DNA of 64,000 nt from Hevea brasiliensis. Taxonomy: Eukaryota; Streptophyta; Magnoliopsida; Malpighiales; Euphorbiaceae. The position numbers and the translations under genes are program-made. Below the pieces are notes generated by a model. That model worked only from the letters and a program-made list of their open reading frames with translations, was not told the origin of the DNA and did no database searches. The stretch's first letter is position 1. Each line of letters opens with the position of its first letter. Shown one piece after another: positions 33,241-46,964 of the stretch. Location: positions 56,462,735 to 56,526,734 of the forward strand of contig NC_079503.1 in the NCBI RefSeq assembly GCF_030052815.1, given 5' to 3'.

Positions 33241-34736
33241 AAATGAACAGTTACTGTTCATTTGGTCATTTCTGCAGGGGCTGTTTGCAGGGTATCCGGA
33301 TTGGGGCCAAGTTTTGGTCCTCTTGCTTTGGTCTTTTGGGCATGGTTTCTTCAGCAAAAATGTGCCATTATAAGCCTAGTTTCATGTCCAATTGGACAAA
33401 CACCAATTGGACCTACACAGCCAAGGATATGGCAGTCCAAACATGCTGGACTCACAGCCTCATTTCTGCTGTCTCTTGGTAGCCTCCCCATTTCAGTTTA
33501 CCATGCATTAGCTCACTTCAAATTATGATTTACTTGCCTTAAATGGTCACTAATTGACCATTAGAATGTCCACTAATCATTCCATAAGCCAAATCAAATT
33601 TTCACTCCTAAACCCTAGCTAAATTTCAAAGTTTTCACCAATTACCTTAGTTAGCACACCAATTCATCATACATATATATATATATACCTTAAACATCAT
33701 CTTTAGTCCACTCTAAGTCCATCAAAAACACTTAATCTTGTTCCTCCCTAGGGCTGCCAAAATTCATTGTATACATACACATAAATTCCATTCATTTTAT
33801 TCACAAATTCTTGCTTATTTTAGGTCTCTAATCATGGAAAGAGAAAGATGTATACATAATAGGCACTAACCTCACTTGTGACCTAACTTGGACTTGCCCA
33901 ACTTCAAAATTTCCTCAAATTTCTGCTGCCTTATGCTTCCTCAAGGTTTAGGGATAATTTTTTGTGAAGGAAGTTTAGGGTTTTGGGGTGGAGAGCTTAG
34001 GGAAAATCAAGCTTTAAACAAGAGCTTTCATGGAGTTTTTTTCTTCTCTCTCTCTCTCAACGTTTCTGCAGCCCAAAGATGAAGATGGCTGTCCACTTTT
34101 TCCAATTTTTATCTCCTTTTATTCATGTTTAAGTAATTTATAATGATGTGTCAAAATTTGGTTGGGTGAAAATATTTTAATTGCATCATGCTCATGTCAT
34201 AAATATGACTTTTATTTCATTTTCTTTTCTTTTCTCTTATACTAACTTCAAATTAATTTTTCATCAACATTAATTCATATTTTATGTTATAATAATTATT
34301 TACTCAACTGGACAAGTCGGCCAAAAATCGTCTCTGAAGGCGAAATGACAAAAATGCCCTCCGTTTGGCTTAACGGGTCAAAATTGTCTGTACCGATTGA
34401 AAAATTTTTCTAAATATTTTCTTGGCATTCTAATGCCATAGGAACCTCAATGACCCTTCTCTGGTGTCCCAAAAATTATTTTATGAATTTTTCCTGTCTA
34501 GGGCTCCTCGTTAGAAACCGCAACTTACCTCTCGTTACCCATCACTTGGGCACCTACTGCTTAACTTGGTTGTATTTTATTTCTAAAATTTTTCCTAAAT
34601 TTTTCTTATTAATATTTGAGTTAATTATGGTCCCTCACTTTGATTTAAATATTTTTCCGGACGTTCTAGCTGTCCAGACCGACACTGGTCACCAGAACAG
34701 TAGACTGTACGGAGTTGCTACCGGGAGGGTGTTACA

Positions 34737-35087
34737 ACTCTTCCCCTCTAATTTAAATTTCGTCCTCGAAATTTACCCAGTGTAAATAGCCGAGGAGCTA
34801 CTACCTCTTTATTTCTTCACCTTTCCGTATTATCCTACTTCACTTTCTCCTTAGTCTCAATCCTATCCTTAAACAGTTATGTACTCATCCTTTTTCATCT
34901 TAAATACGGTCTCCTTCTCATCTCCATTCGCTATCTCATTGTCTCTTCACTCTCTTATTCCATACCTTAACCTAAAATAAACAGGAAATACAGATCTGCA
35001 ATAGTGTCACCTCGACTCTTATGAATGCAATGCATGATATGCAACCTATCTAGGTCCAGAAACGCCTAAACCGTGCTCTGATACCAA
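34737..35087 (-). other. Array E, interior 1 (351 bp)
   Basis: On the minus strand it starts with the primer site TTGGTATCAGAGC at the right edge. About 270 bp of non-coding sequence follow. It ends with AAATTTCGAGGACGAAATTT and a purine tract (AGAGGGGAAGAGT) directly before the LTR start TGTAACACCC. No gag or pol trace. Confidence 0.9.
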
Positions 35088-38000
35088 CCCGACTACAGTG
35101 TAGCCGAGCAAGTTATGCCACTCAGTGTGCCGAGCACTCTATTTTATCTTAATTCATTTTTATTCTTCCTTTTGAATATAACTTGTGAAATATAATTTAT
35201 TTAAGCCATTTATCGAAATTATAATTTATTTGAGATTCCGAGAATTTTATAGAAAATCCGGCAAAGTACCGGCTAAAAATGGAGAAACAGCTTTTTCTAA
35301 CTCGTGAAAAACACTTCCTATGATCATATTCAATCATCTCATCACTCTCAAACTTCAATATCAAAATCTCAACATTTTTCACCATTCATTTCTCAATTTC
35401 AATTTTCAATCATTCATCTCATTTGATAGTCATGTAACAATCACAGATCAATATTCACTTTTCCATTTACAAACACAAATTTGCATTATTTACATGAAAA
35501 TCAAAATACATTACATAAGTTTCATTACATATGAGAAAATCAAAATTTATTACAGAATGCCAAAATGACACCTAGTGTCCTACCAATGCACTGTAGAAGT
35601 TGAGGTGACACGGACACTATGCAGAACTGTGAACGGCCTTACCCAATCTGTGGTCTACTGGGCCCTCTGTCCAAATCTTCAGTACCTACGCGTTGCAAAA
35701 GCGACGCGCTAAGCATAAAGCTTAGTGGTGCCAATAATACTAGAAAATACAATATGCAAATAAAAATAATAATTTCCTTGCTATTGTGTTCATAAGAAAT
35801 GAATAATTACTAACTTATTGTGTAGTCGAGGCTAATCATGTTTCATGATATTAACTTCTTCATGCATTTCATTAATTATTTTCTTCATGATATTGAGCTT
35901 CTTTGTATTTTTGTAATCATTCCTGATACTTAATTTTCGTATTTTCTTTAATAATCAGTTCAATCACAGTTATACTTTTCCATGCCCAAGTAACCTATAC
36001 TGGACGACTGGACTGGATAACGGGTCTTTGGCACTGGACACCGCGGTGCCTCGGGCCGTCATACCATGGGACGCAGAACGTCAACCACGTATGCGGTATG
36101 GCTAAAAAGCCATGATATCACATAATCGGGCATAAAAGCCATGAATACGGGCATAAAGCCATGAATACGGGCATAAAGCCGTGAATACAGGCATAAAGCC
36201 TTTCGCAGTACTGCTAAAACAATATCCTATTGGCATGCCAACCTATCCAAACCAATCACATTAGGCCTACTAGGGCATTTTGCACTTTTAAGTTTCACAA
36301 TTTTTTGAATTTCAAGTTTTTATGTCACTATTCATTTCATTAGTCAACTAAAATGTTGACTTTTGCATAAACAATAGGTACATTGGTTTTAGTACTCCCA
36401 ACATACCGCATTTTGTATTCAAAACTTGTTGGTTTTGGTCACTTTCTCAAAGTTTAGGTCATTTTGGCAAAATTGCCAATTTTTGGTTTTGGTGTCACTA
36501 TTCACCTCATTGGTCAACAAAAATGTTGACTTTTGGATAGAAAATAGGTGTATTGGTTTTAACACCCCAAACATACCACATTTTGTATTTAAAACTTGTT
36601 GGTATTGGTTGCCAATACCATCTCTAAGCTTAATGCTAATTGAACAAAATTTTTAGATTTGGTGCTTCATCTTCTTATTACATTTGTTATTTTTACAGTG
36701 GGAATTTGAGGAAATGGTAAACATGAAAGTTGTTTCTTATTTTGTCTAGTTTAATTTCCTTTTTTGAATCACTCCATTTGGAGTTTTATAGCTCAAGTTA
36801 TGGCCAAAATAAGTTTACTGTTCACGTGCACTGTTCATGCTGCACTTTTGGGTTTTGGCAGATTTTGGTCCAACTTTGGTCAGTATTTTGATCAAGTTAA
36901 GTTCATAATTTGGCCTAACTTTCTTCATATGAAATGTTCTACTATGCCTTAGGTTTTCATCGGTTCAAGAATCGCCTAAATCTGAGTTTTCTAGAGAGAG
37001 TTATAGCCATCCAAACATTACTGCTCAAATGAAAATTCTGGAAATCTCAGTACAGTAAACTTCACTTTGCTCAATGATTTGATTAGGTTAATTGCATAAT
37101 TTAGATTGGTGTCCTTCATGAAAGTTGTTTGTCTATATCTTATCTTGTTGCTGTAAAAATTTCAGGTCAATTGACCATATCTACAGTGAGTTATGGCCAA
37201 ATGAACAGTTACTGTTCATTTGGTCATTTCTGCAGGGGCTGTTTGCAGGGTATCCGGATTGGGGCCAAGTTTTGGTCCTCTTGCTTTGGTCTTTTGAGCA
37301 TGGTTTCTTCAGCAAAAATGTGCCATTATAAGCCTAGTTTCATGTCCAATTGGACAAACACCAATTGGACCTACACAGCCAAGGATATGGCAGTCCAAAC
37401 ATGCTGGACTCACAGCCTCATTTCTGCTGTCTCTTGGTAGCCTCCCCATTTCAGTTTACCATGCATTAGCTCACTTCAAATTATGATTTACTTGCCTTAA
37501 ATGGTCACTAATTGACCATTAGAATGTCCACTAATCATTCCATAAGCCAAATCAAATTTTCACTCCTAAACCCTAGCTAAATTTCAAAGTTTTCACCAAT
37601 TACCTTAGTTAGCACACCAATTCATCATACATATATATATATACCTTAAACATCATCTTTAGTCCACTCTAAGTCCATCAAAAACACTTAATCTTGTTCC
37701 TCCCTAGGGCTGCCAAAATTCATTGTATACATACACATAAATTCCATTCATTTTATTCACAAATTCTTGCTTATTTTAGGTCTCTAATCATGGAAAGAGA
37801 AAGATGTATACATAATAGGCACTAACCTCACTTGTGACCTAACTTGGACTTGCCCAACTTCAAAATTTCCTCAAATTTCTGCTGCCTTATGCTTCCTCAA
37901 GGTTTAGGGATAATTTTTTGTGAAGGAAGTTTAGGGTTTTGGGGTGGAGAGCTTAGGGAAAATCAAGCTTTAAACAAGAGCTTTCATGGAGTTTTTTTCT

Positions 38001-38697
38001 TCTCTCTCTCTCTCTCAACGTTTCTGCAGCCCAAAGATGAAGATGGCTGTCCACTTTTTCCAATTTTTATCTCCTTTTATTCATGTTTAAGTAATTTATA
38101 ATGATGTGTCAAAATTTGGTTGGGTGAAAATATTTTAATTGCATCATGCTCATGTCATAAATATGACTTTTATTTCATTTTCTTTTCTTTTCTCTTATAC
38201 TAACTTCAAATTAATTTTTCATCAACATTAATTCATATTTTATGTTATAATAATTATTTACTCAACTGGACAAGTCGGCCAAAAATTGTCTCTGAAGGCG
38301 AAATGACAAAAATGCCCTCCGTTTGGCTTAACGGGTCAAAATTGTCTGTACCGATTGAAAAATTTTTCTAAATATTTTATTGGCATTCTAATGCCATAGG
38401 AACCTCAATGACCCTTCTCTGGTGTCCCAAAAATTATTTTATGAATTTTTTCCCGGGTCTAGGGCTCCTCGTTGCGAGAACCGCAACTTACCTCTGGTTA
38501 CCCATCGCTTGGGCACCGGCTCGATAAACTTGCTTGTATTTTATTTCTATAATTTTTCCTAAATTTTTCTTATTAATATTTGAGTTAATTATGGTCCCTC
38601 ACTTTGATTTAAATATTTTTCCGGACGTTCTAGCTGTCTGCATCGACATCGTCACCAAAACAAGAGATCAGACGAGTTGCTACGGGAGGGTGTTACA
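35088..38697 (-). repeat. Array E, LTR 2 (type b)
   Basis: 3,610 bp, starting CCCGACTACAG directly against the primer site and lacking the terminal 14 bases. Type-b markers shared only with LTR 4: ACATACCGCATT near 36405, GTTTTATAGCTC near 36784, A at 37297, and TTGTTGCTG near 37146. Confidence 0.92.
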
Positions 38698-39048
38698 ACT
38701 CTTCCCCTCTAATTTAAATTTCGTCCTCGAAATTTACCCAGTGTAAATAGCCGAGGAGCTACTACCTCTTTATTTCTTCACCTTTCCGTATTATCCTACT
38801 TCACTTTCTCCTTAGTCTCAATCCTATCCTTAAACAGTTATGTACTCATCCTTTTTCATCTTAAATACGGTCTCCTTCTCATCTCCATTCGCTATCTCAT
38901 TGTCTCTTCACTCTCTTATTCCATACCTTAACCTAAAATAAACAGGAAATACAGATCTGCAATAGTGTCACCTCGACTCTTATGAATGCAATGCATGATA
39001 TGCAACCTATCTAGGTCCAGAAACGCCTAAACCGTGCTCTGATACCAA
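38698..39048 (-). other. Array E, interior 2 (351 bp)
   Basis: Primer site and polypurine tract only; essentially identical to interior 1. Confidence 0.9.
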
Positions 39049-42000
39049 CCCGACTACAGTGTAGCCGAGCAAGTTATGCCACTCAGTGTGCCGAGCACTC
39101 TATTTTATCTTAATTCATTTTTATTCTTCCTTTTGAATATAACTTGTGAAATATAATTTATTTAAGCCATTTATCGAAATTATAATTTATTTGAGATTCC
39201 GAGAATTTTATAGAAAATCCGGCAAAGTACCGGCTAAAAATGGAGAAAACAGTTCTTGAACTCGTGAAAAACACTTCCTATGATCATATTCAATCATCTC
39301 ATCACTCTCAAACTTCAATATCAAAATCTCAACATTTTTCACCATTCATTTCTCAATTTCAATTTTCAATCATTCATCTCATTTGATAGTCATGTAACAA
39401 TCACAGATCAATATTCACTTTTCCATTTACAAACACAAATTTGCATTATTTACATGAAAATCAAAATACATTACATAAGTTTCATTACATATGAGAAAAT
39501 CAAAATTTATTACAGAATGCCAAAATGACACCTAGTGTCCTACCAATGCACTGCAGAAGTTGAGGTGACACGGACACTATTAAGAACTGTGTACGGCCTT
39601 TCCCAATCTGTGGTCTACTGGGCCCTCTGTCCAAATCTTTCGCACCTACGCGTTGCAAAAGCGACGCGCTAAGCATAAAGCTTAGTGGTGCCAATAATAC
39701 TAGAAAATACAATATGCAAATAAAAATAATAATTTCCTTGCTATTGTGTTCATAAGAAATGAATAATTACTAACTTATTGTGTAGTCGAGGCTAATCATG
39801 TTTCATGATATTAACTTCTTCATGCATTTCGTTAATTATTTTCTTCATGATATTGAGCTTCTTTGTATTTTTGTAATCATTCCTGATACTTAATTTTCGT
39901 ATTTTCTTTAATAATCAGTTCAATCACAGTTATACTTTTCCATGCCCAAGTAACCTATACTGGACGACTGGACTGGATAACGGGTCTTTGGCATCGACAC
40001 CGCGGTGCCTCGGTCATCATACCATGGGACGCAGAACGCCAACCACGTGATGCGATCGGTATGGCTAAAAAGCCATGATATCACATAATCGGGCATAAAA
40101 GCCATGAATACGGGCATAAAGCCATGAATACGGGCATAAAGCCGTGAATACAGCATAAAGCCTTCGCGATCGCTAAAACAATACCCTATTGGCATGCCAA
40201 CCTATCCAAACCAATCACATTAGGCCTACTAGGCATTTTGCACTTTTAAGGTTCACAATTTTTGAATTTCAAGTTTTTATGTCACTATTCATTTCATTAG
40301 TCAACTAAAATGTTGACTTTTGCATAAACAATAGGTACATTGGTTTTAGTACTCCCAACATACCACATTTTGTATTCAAAACTTGTTGGTTTTGGTCACT
40401 TTCTCAAAGTTTAGGTCATTTTGGCAAAATTGCCAATTTTTGATTTTGGTGTCACTATTCACCTCATTGGTCAACAAAAATGTTGACTTTTGGATAGAAA
40501 ATAGGTGTATTGGTTTTAACACCCCAACCCTACCACATTTTGTATTTAAAACTTGTTGGTATTGGTTGCCAATACCATTTCTAAGCTTAATGCTAATTGA
40601 ACAAAATTTTTAGATTTGGTGCTTCATCTTTACTGTTACATTTGTTATTTTTACAGTGGGAATTTGAGGAAATGGTAAACATGAAAGTTGTTTCTTATTT
40701 TGTCTAGTTTAATTTCCTTTTTTGAATCACTCCATTTGGAGTTTTGTAGCTCAAGTTATGGCCAAAATAAGTTTACTGTTCACGTGCACTGTTCATGCTG
40801 CACTTTTGGGTTTTGGCAGATTTTGGTCCAACTTTGGTCAGTAATTTGATCAAGTTAAGTTCATAATTTGGCCTAACTTTCTTCATATGAAATGTTCTAC
40901 TATGCCTTAGGTTTTCATCGGTTCAAGAATCGCCTAAATCTGAGTTTTCTAGAGAGAGTTATAGCCATCCAAACATTACTGCTCAAATGAAAATTCTGGA
41001 AATCTCAGTACAGTAAACTTCACTTTGCTCAATGATTTGATTAGGTTAATTGCATAATTTAGATTGGTGTCCTTCATCAAAGTTGTTTGTCTATATCTTA
41101 TCTTATTGCTGTAAAAATTTCAGGTCAATTGACCATATCTACAGTGAGTTATGGCTAAATGAACAGTTACTGTTCATTTGGTCATTTCTGCAGGGGCTGT
41201 TTGCAGGGTATCCGGATTGGGGGCCAAGTTTTGGTCCTCTTGCTTTGGTCTTTTGGGCATGGTTTCTTCAGCAAAAATGTGCCATTATAAGCCTAGTTTC
41301 ATGTCCAATTGGACAAACACCAATTGGACCTACACAGCCAAGGATATGGCAGTCCAAACAAGCTGGACTCACAGCCTCATTTCTCATTGTCTCTTGGTAG
41401 CCTTCCCATTTCAGTTTACCATGCATTAGCTCACTTCAAATTATGATTTACTTGCCTTAAATGGTCACTAATTGACCATTAGAATGTCCACTAATCATTC
41501 CATAAGCCAAATCAAATTTTCACTCCTAAACCCTAGCTAAATTTCAAAGTTTTCACCAATTACCTTAGTTAGCACACCAATTTATCATACATATATATAT
41601 ATATACCTTAAACATCATCTTTAGTCCACTCTAAGTCCATCAAAAACACTTAATCTTGTTCCTCCCTAGGGCTGCCAAAATTCATTGTATACATACACAT
41701 AAATTCCATTCATTTTATTCACAAATTCTTGCTTATTTTAGGTCTCTAATCATGGAAAGAGAAAGATGTATACATAATAGGCACTAACCTCACTTGTGAC
41801 CTAACTTGACTTGCCCAACTTCAAAATTTCCTCAAATTTCTGCTGCCTTATGCTTCCTCAAGGTTTAGGGATAATTTTTTGTGAAGGAAGTTTAGGGTTT
41901 TGGGGTGGAGAGCTTAGGGAAAATCAAGCTTTAAACAAGAGCTTTCATGGAGTTTTTTTCTTCTCTCTCTCTCTCAACGTTTCTGCAGCCCAAAGATGAA

Positions 42001-42652
42001 GATGGCTGTCCACTTTTTCCAATTTTTATCTCCTTTTATTCATGTTTAAGTAATTTATAATGATGTGTCAAAATTTGGTTGGGTGAAAATATTTTAATTG
42101 CATCATGCTCATGTCATAAATATGACTTTTATTTCATTTCCTTTTCTTTTCTCTTATACTAACTTCAAATTAATTTTTCATCAACATTAATTCATATTTT
42201 ATGTTATAATAATTATTTACTCAACTAGACAAGTCGGCCAAAAATCGTCTCTGAAGGCGAAATGACAAAAATGCCCTCCGTTTGGCTTAACGGGTCAAAA
42301 TTGTCTGTACCGATTGAAAAATTTTTCTAAATATTTTCTTGGCATTCTAATGCCATAGGAACCTCAATGACCCTTCTCTGGTGTCCCAAAAATTATTTTA
42401 TGAATTTTTTCCCGGGTCTAGGGCTCCTCGTTGCGAGAACCGCAACTTACCTCTGGTTACCCATCGCTTGGGCACCTACTGCTTAACTTGGTTGTATTTT
42501 ATTTCTAAAATTTTTCCTAAATTTTTCTTATTAATATTTGAGTTAATTATGGTCCTCACTTTGATTTAAATATTTTTCCGACGTTCTAGCTGTCCGCATC
42601 GACATCGTCACGAGCAGTGAGACTGCATTGAGTTGCTACGGAGGGTGTTACA
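39049..42652 (-). repeat. Array E, LTR 3 (type c)
   Basis: 3,604 bp. Type-c markers shared only with LTR 5: T at 41156 (GGCTAAATG), CAAACAAGCTGG near 41356, TTTTTGATTTTGG near 40437, AATTTATCATAC near 41579, and ATTTCCTTTTC near 42134. It lacks the 14 terminal bases. Clustered differences lie near 39963-40170 and 42585-42650. Confidence 0.92.
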
Positions 42653-43001
42653 ACTCTTCCTCTAATTTAAATTTCGTCCTCGAAATTTACCCAGTGTAAA
42701 TAGCCGAGGAGCTACTACCTCTTTATTTCTTCACCTTTCCGTATTATCCTACTTCACTTTCTCCTTAGTCTCAATCCTATCCTTAAACAGTTATGTACTC
42801 ATCCTTTTTCATCTTAAATACGGTCTCCTTCTCATCTCCATTCGCTATCTCATTGTCTCTTCACTCTCTTATTCCATACCTTAACATAAAATAAACAGGA
42901 AATACAGATCTGCAATAGTGACACCTCGACTCTTATGAATGCAATGCATGATATGCAACCTATCTAGGTCCAGAAACGCCTAAACCGTGCTCTGATACCA
43001 A
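42653..43001 (-). other. Array E, interior 3 (349 bp)
   Basis: As the other interiors, two bases shorter because of C-run losses near 42659, with private changes (TTAACATAAAATAA, GTGACACCTCG). Confidence 0.9.
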
Positions 43002-46000
43002 CCCGACTACAGTGTAGCCGAGCAAGTTATGCCACTCAGTGTGCCGAGCACTCTATTTTATCTTAATTCATTTTTATTCTTCCTTTTGAATATAACTTGT
43101 GAAATATAATTTATTTAAGCCATTTATCGAAATTATAATTTATTTGAGATTCCGAGAATTTTATAGAAAATCCGGCAAAGTACCGGCTAAAAATGGAGAA
43201 AACAGTTTTTCGGAACCTGTGAAAAACACTTCCTATGATCATATTCAATCATCTCATCACTCTCAAACTTCAATATCAAAATCTCAACATTTTTCACCAT
43301 TCATTTCTCAATTTCAATTTTCAATCATTCATCTCATTTGATAGTCATGTAACAATCACAGATCAATATTCACTTTTCCATTTACAAACACAAATTTGCA
43401 TTATTTACATGAAAATCAAAATACATTACATAAGTTTCATTACATATGAGAAAATCAAAATTTATTACAGAATGCCAAAATGACACCTAGTGTCCTACCA
43501 ATGCACTGTAGAAGTTGAGGTGACACGGACACTATGCAGAACTGTGAACGGCCTTACCCAATCTGTGGTCTACTGGGCCCTCTGTCCAAATCTTGATCGC
43601 ACTCACGCTGCAAAGCGACGCGCTAAGCATAAAGCTTAGTGGTGCCAATAATACTAGAAAATACAATATGCAAATAAAAATAATAATTTCCTTGCTATTG
43701 TGTTCATAAGAAATGAATAATTACTAACTTATTGTGTAGTCGAGGCTAATCATGTTTCATGATATTAACTTCTTCATGCATTTCGTTAATTATTTTCTTC
43801 ATGATATTGAGCTTCTTTGTATTTTTGTAATCATTCCTGATACTTAATTTTCGTATTTTCTTTAATAATCAGTTCAATCACAGTTATACTTTTCCATGCC
43901 CAAGTAACCTATCTTGGACGATCGGATCGATAACGGGTCTTTGCATCGACACCGCGGTGCCTCGGGCCGTCATACCATGGGACGCAGAACGTCAACCACG
44001 TATGCAGTCAGTATGGCTAAAAAGCCATGATATCACATAATCGGGCATAAAAGCCATGAATACGGGCATAAAGCCATGAATACGGGCATAAAGCCGTGAA
44101 TACAGGCATAAAGCCTTTCGCAGTACTGCTAAAACAATATCCTATTGGCATGCCAACCTATCCAAACCAATCACATTAGGCCTACTAGGGCATTTTGCAC
44201 TTTTAAGTTTCACAATTTTTTGAATTTCAAGTTTTTATGTCACTATTCATTTCATTAGTCAACTAAAATGTTGACTTTTGCATAAACAATAGGTACATTG
44301 GTTTTAGTACTCCCAACATACCGCATTTTGTATTCAAAACTTGTTGGTTTTGGTCACTTTCTCAAAGTTTAGGTCATTTTGGCAAAATTGCCAATTTTTG
44401 GTTTTGGTGTCACTATTCACCTCATTGGTCAACAAAAATGTTGACTTTTGGATAGAAAATAGGTGTATTGGTTTTAACACCCCAAACATACCACATTTTG
44501 TATTTAAAACTTGTTGGTATTGGTTGCCAATACCATCTCTAAGCTTAATGCTAATTGAACAAAATTTTTAGATTTGGTGCTTCATCTTTACTGTTACATT
44601 TGTTATTTTTACAGTGGGAATTTGAGGAAATGGTAAACATGAAAGTTGTTTCTTATTTTGTCTAGTTTAATTTCCTTTTTTGAATCACTCCATTTGGAGT
44701 TTTATAGCTCAAGTTATGGCCAAAATAAGTTTACTGTTCACGTGCACTGTTCATGCTGCACTTTTGGGTTTTGGCAGATTTTGGTCCAACTTTGGTCAGT
44801 AATTTGATCAAGTTAAGTTCATAATTTGGCCTAACTTTCTTCATATGAAATGTTCTACTATGCCTTAGGTTTTCATCGGTTCAAGAATCGCCTAAATCTG
44901 AGTTTTCTAGAGAGAGTTATAGCCATCCAAACATTACTGCTCAAATGAAAATTCTGGAAATCTCAGTACAGTAAACTTCACTTTGCTCAATGATTTGATT
45001 AGGTTAATTGCATAATTTAGATTGGTGTCCTTCATGAAAGTTGTTTTTCTATATCTTATCTTGTTGCTGTAAAAATTTCAGGTCAATTGACCATATCTAC
45101 AGTGAGTTATGGCCAAATGAACAGTTACTGTTCATTTGGTCATTTCTGCAGGGGCTGTTTGCAGGGTATCCGGATTGGGGCCAAGTTTTGGTCCTCTTGC
45201 TTTGGTCTTTTGAGCATGGTTTCTTCAGCAAAAATGTGCCATTATAAGCCTAGTTTCATGTCCAATTGGACAAACACCAATTGGACCTACACAGCCAAGG
45301 ATATGGCAGTCCAAACATGCTGGACTCACAGCCTCATTTCTGCTGTCTCTTGGTAGCCTCCCCATTTCAGTTTACCATGCATTAGCTCACTTCAAATTAT
45401 GATTTACTTGCCTTAAATGGTCACTAATTGACCATTAGAATGTCCACTAATCATTCCATAAGCCAAATCAAATTTTCACTCCTAAACCCTAGCTAAATTT
45501 CAAAGTTTTCACCAATTACCTTAGTTAGCACACCAATTCATCGTACATATATATATATACCTTAAACATCATCTTTAGTCCACTCTAAGTCCATCAAAAA
45601 CACTTAATCTTGTTCCTCCCTAGGGCTGCCAAAATTCATTGTATACATACACATAAATTCCATTCATTTTATTCACAAATTCTTGCTTATTTTAGGTCTC
45701 TAATCATGGAAAGAGAAAGATGTATACATAATAGGCACTAACCTCACTTGTGACCTAACTTGGACTTGCCCAACTTCAAAATTTCCTCAAATTTCTGCTG
45801 CCTTATGCTTCCTCAAGGTTTAGGGATAATTTTTTGTGAAGGAAGTTTAGGGTTTTGGGGTGGAGAGCTTAGGGAAAATCAAGCTTTAAACAAGAGCTTT
45901 CATGGAGTTTTTTTCTTCTCTCTCTCTCTCTCAACGTTTCTGCAGCCCAAAGATGAAGATGGCTGTCCACTTTTTCCAATTTTTATCTCCTTTTATTCAT

Positions 46001-46613
46001 GTTTAAGTAATTTATAATGATGTGTCAAAATTTGGTTGGGTGAAAATATTTTAATTGCATCATGCTCATGTCATAAATATGACTTTTATTTCATTTTCTT
46101 TTCTTTTCTCTTATACTAACTTCAAATTAATTTTTCATCAACATTAATTCATATTTTATGTTATAATAATTATTTACTCAACTGGACAAGTCGGCCAAAA
46201 ATCGTCTCTGAAGGCGAAATGACAAAAATGCCCTCCGTTTGGCTTAACGGGTCAAAATTGTCTGTACCGATTGAAAAATTTTTCTAAATATTTTCTTGGC
46301 ATTCTAATGCCATAGGAACCTCAATGACCCTTCTCTGGTGTCCCAAAAATTATTTTATGAATTTTTTCCCGGGTCTAGGGCTCCTCGTTGCGAGAACCGC
46401 AACTTACCTCTGGTTACCCATCGCTTGGGCACCGGCTCGTTTAACTTGGTTGTATTTTATTTCTAAAATTTTTCCTAAATTTTTCTTATTAATATTTGAG
46501 TTAATTATGGTCCCTCACTTTGATTTAAATATTTTTCCGGACGTTCTAGCCGCCCGCATCGACATCGTCACCGAGCAAGAGATCAGCGGAGTTGCTACCG
46601 GGAGGGTGTTACA
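43002..46613 (-). repeat. Array E, LTR 4 (type b)
   Basis: 3,612 bp. It carries the type-b markers of LTR 2, including A at 45213, plus a private TTCATCGTACAT near 45537 and GTTGTTTTTCTA near 45041. Lacks the 14 terminal bases. Confidence 0.92.
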
Positions 46614-46964
46614 ACTCTTCCCCTCTAATTTAAATTTCGTCCTCGAAATTTACCCAGTGTAAATAGCCGAGGAGCTACTACCTCTTTATTTCTTCACCTT
46701 TCCGTATTATCCTACTTCACTTTCTCCTTAGTCTCAATCCTATCCTTAAACAGTTATGTACTCATCCTTTTTCATCTTAAATACGGTCTCCTTCTCATCT
46801 CCATTCGCTATCTCATTGTCTCTTCACTCTCTTATTCCATACCTTAACCTAAAATAAACAGGAAATACAGATCTGCAATAGTGTCACCTCGACTCTTATG
46901 AATGCAATGCATGATATGCAACCTATCTAGGTCCAGAAACGCCTAAACCGTGCTCTGATACCAA
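46614..46964 (-). other. Array E, interior 4 (351 bp)
   Basis: Primer site and polypurine tract only; essentially identical to interior 1. Confidence 0.9.

Larger units (their letters stand above)
31127..34736 (-). repeat. Array E, LTR 1 (outer 3' LTR, type a)
   Basis: 3,610 bp. This is the only copy that keeps the terminal 14 bases TGTGACACCCCTTA, next to target AAATA. It also lacks most of the CATAAGTTTCATTACATATG stretch found near 35515 and in all other copies. Type-a markers: A at 32802 and CCGAG near 33025. The shared hairpin is at 31747-31763, and four 20-bp repeats lie at 32169-32242. Confidence 0.93.

Noticed and set aside
33167..34082. Open frames of 60-116 codons repeating every ~3.96 kb (for example 33171-33482, 33888-34082 and equivalents)
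   Set aside because: They lie within LTR E copies, overlap in several frames, match no protein family I know, and recur only because the LTR recurs.
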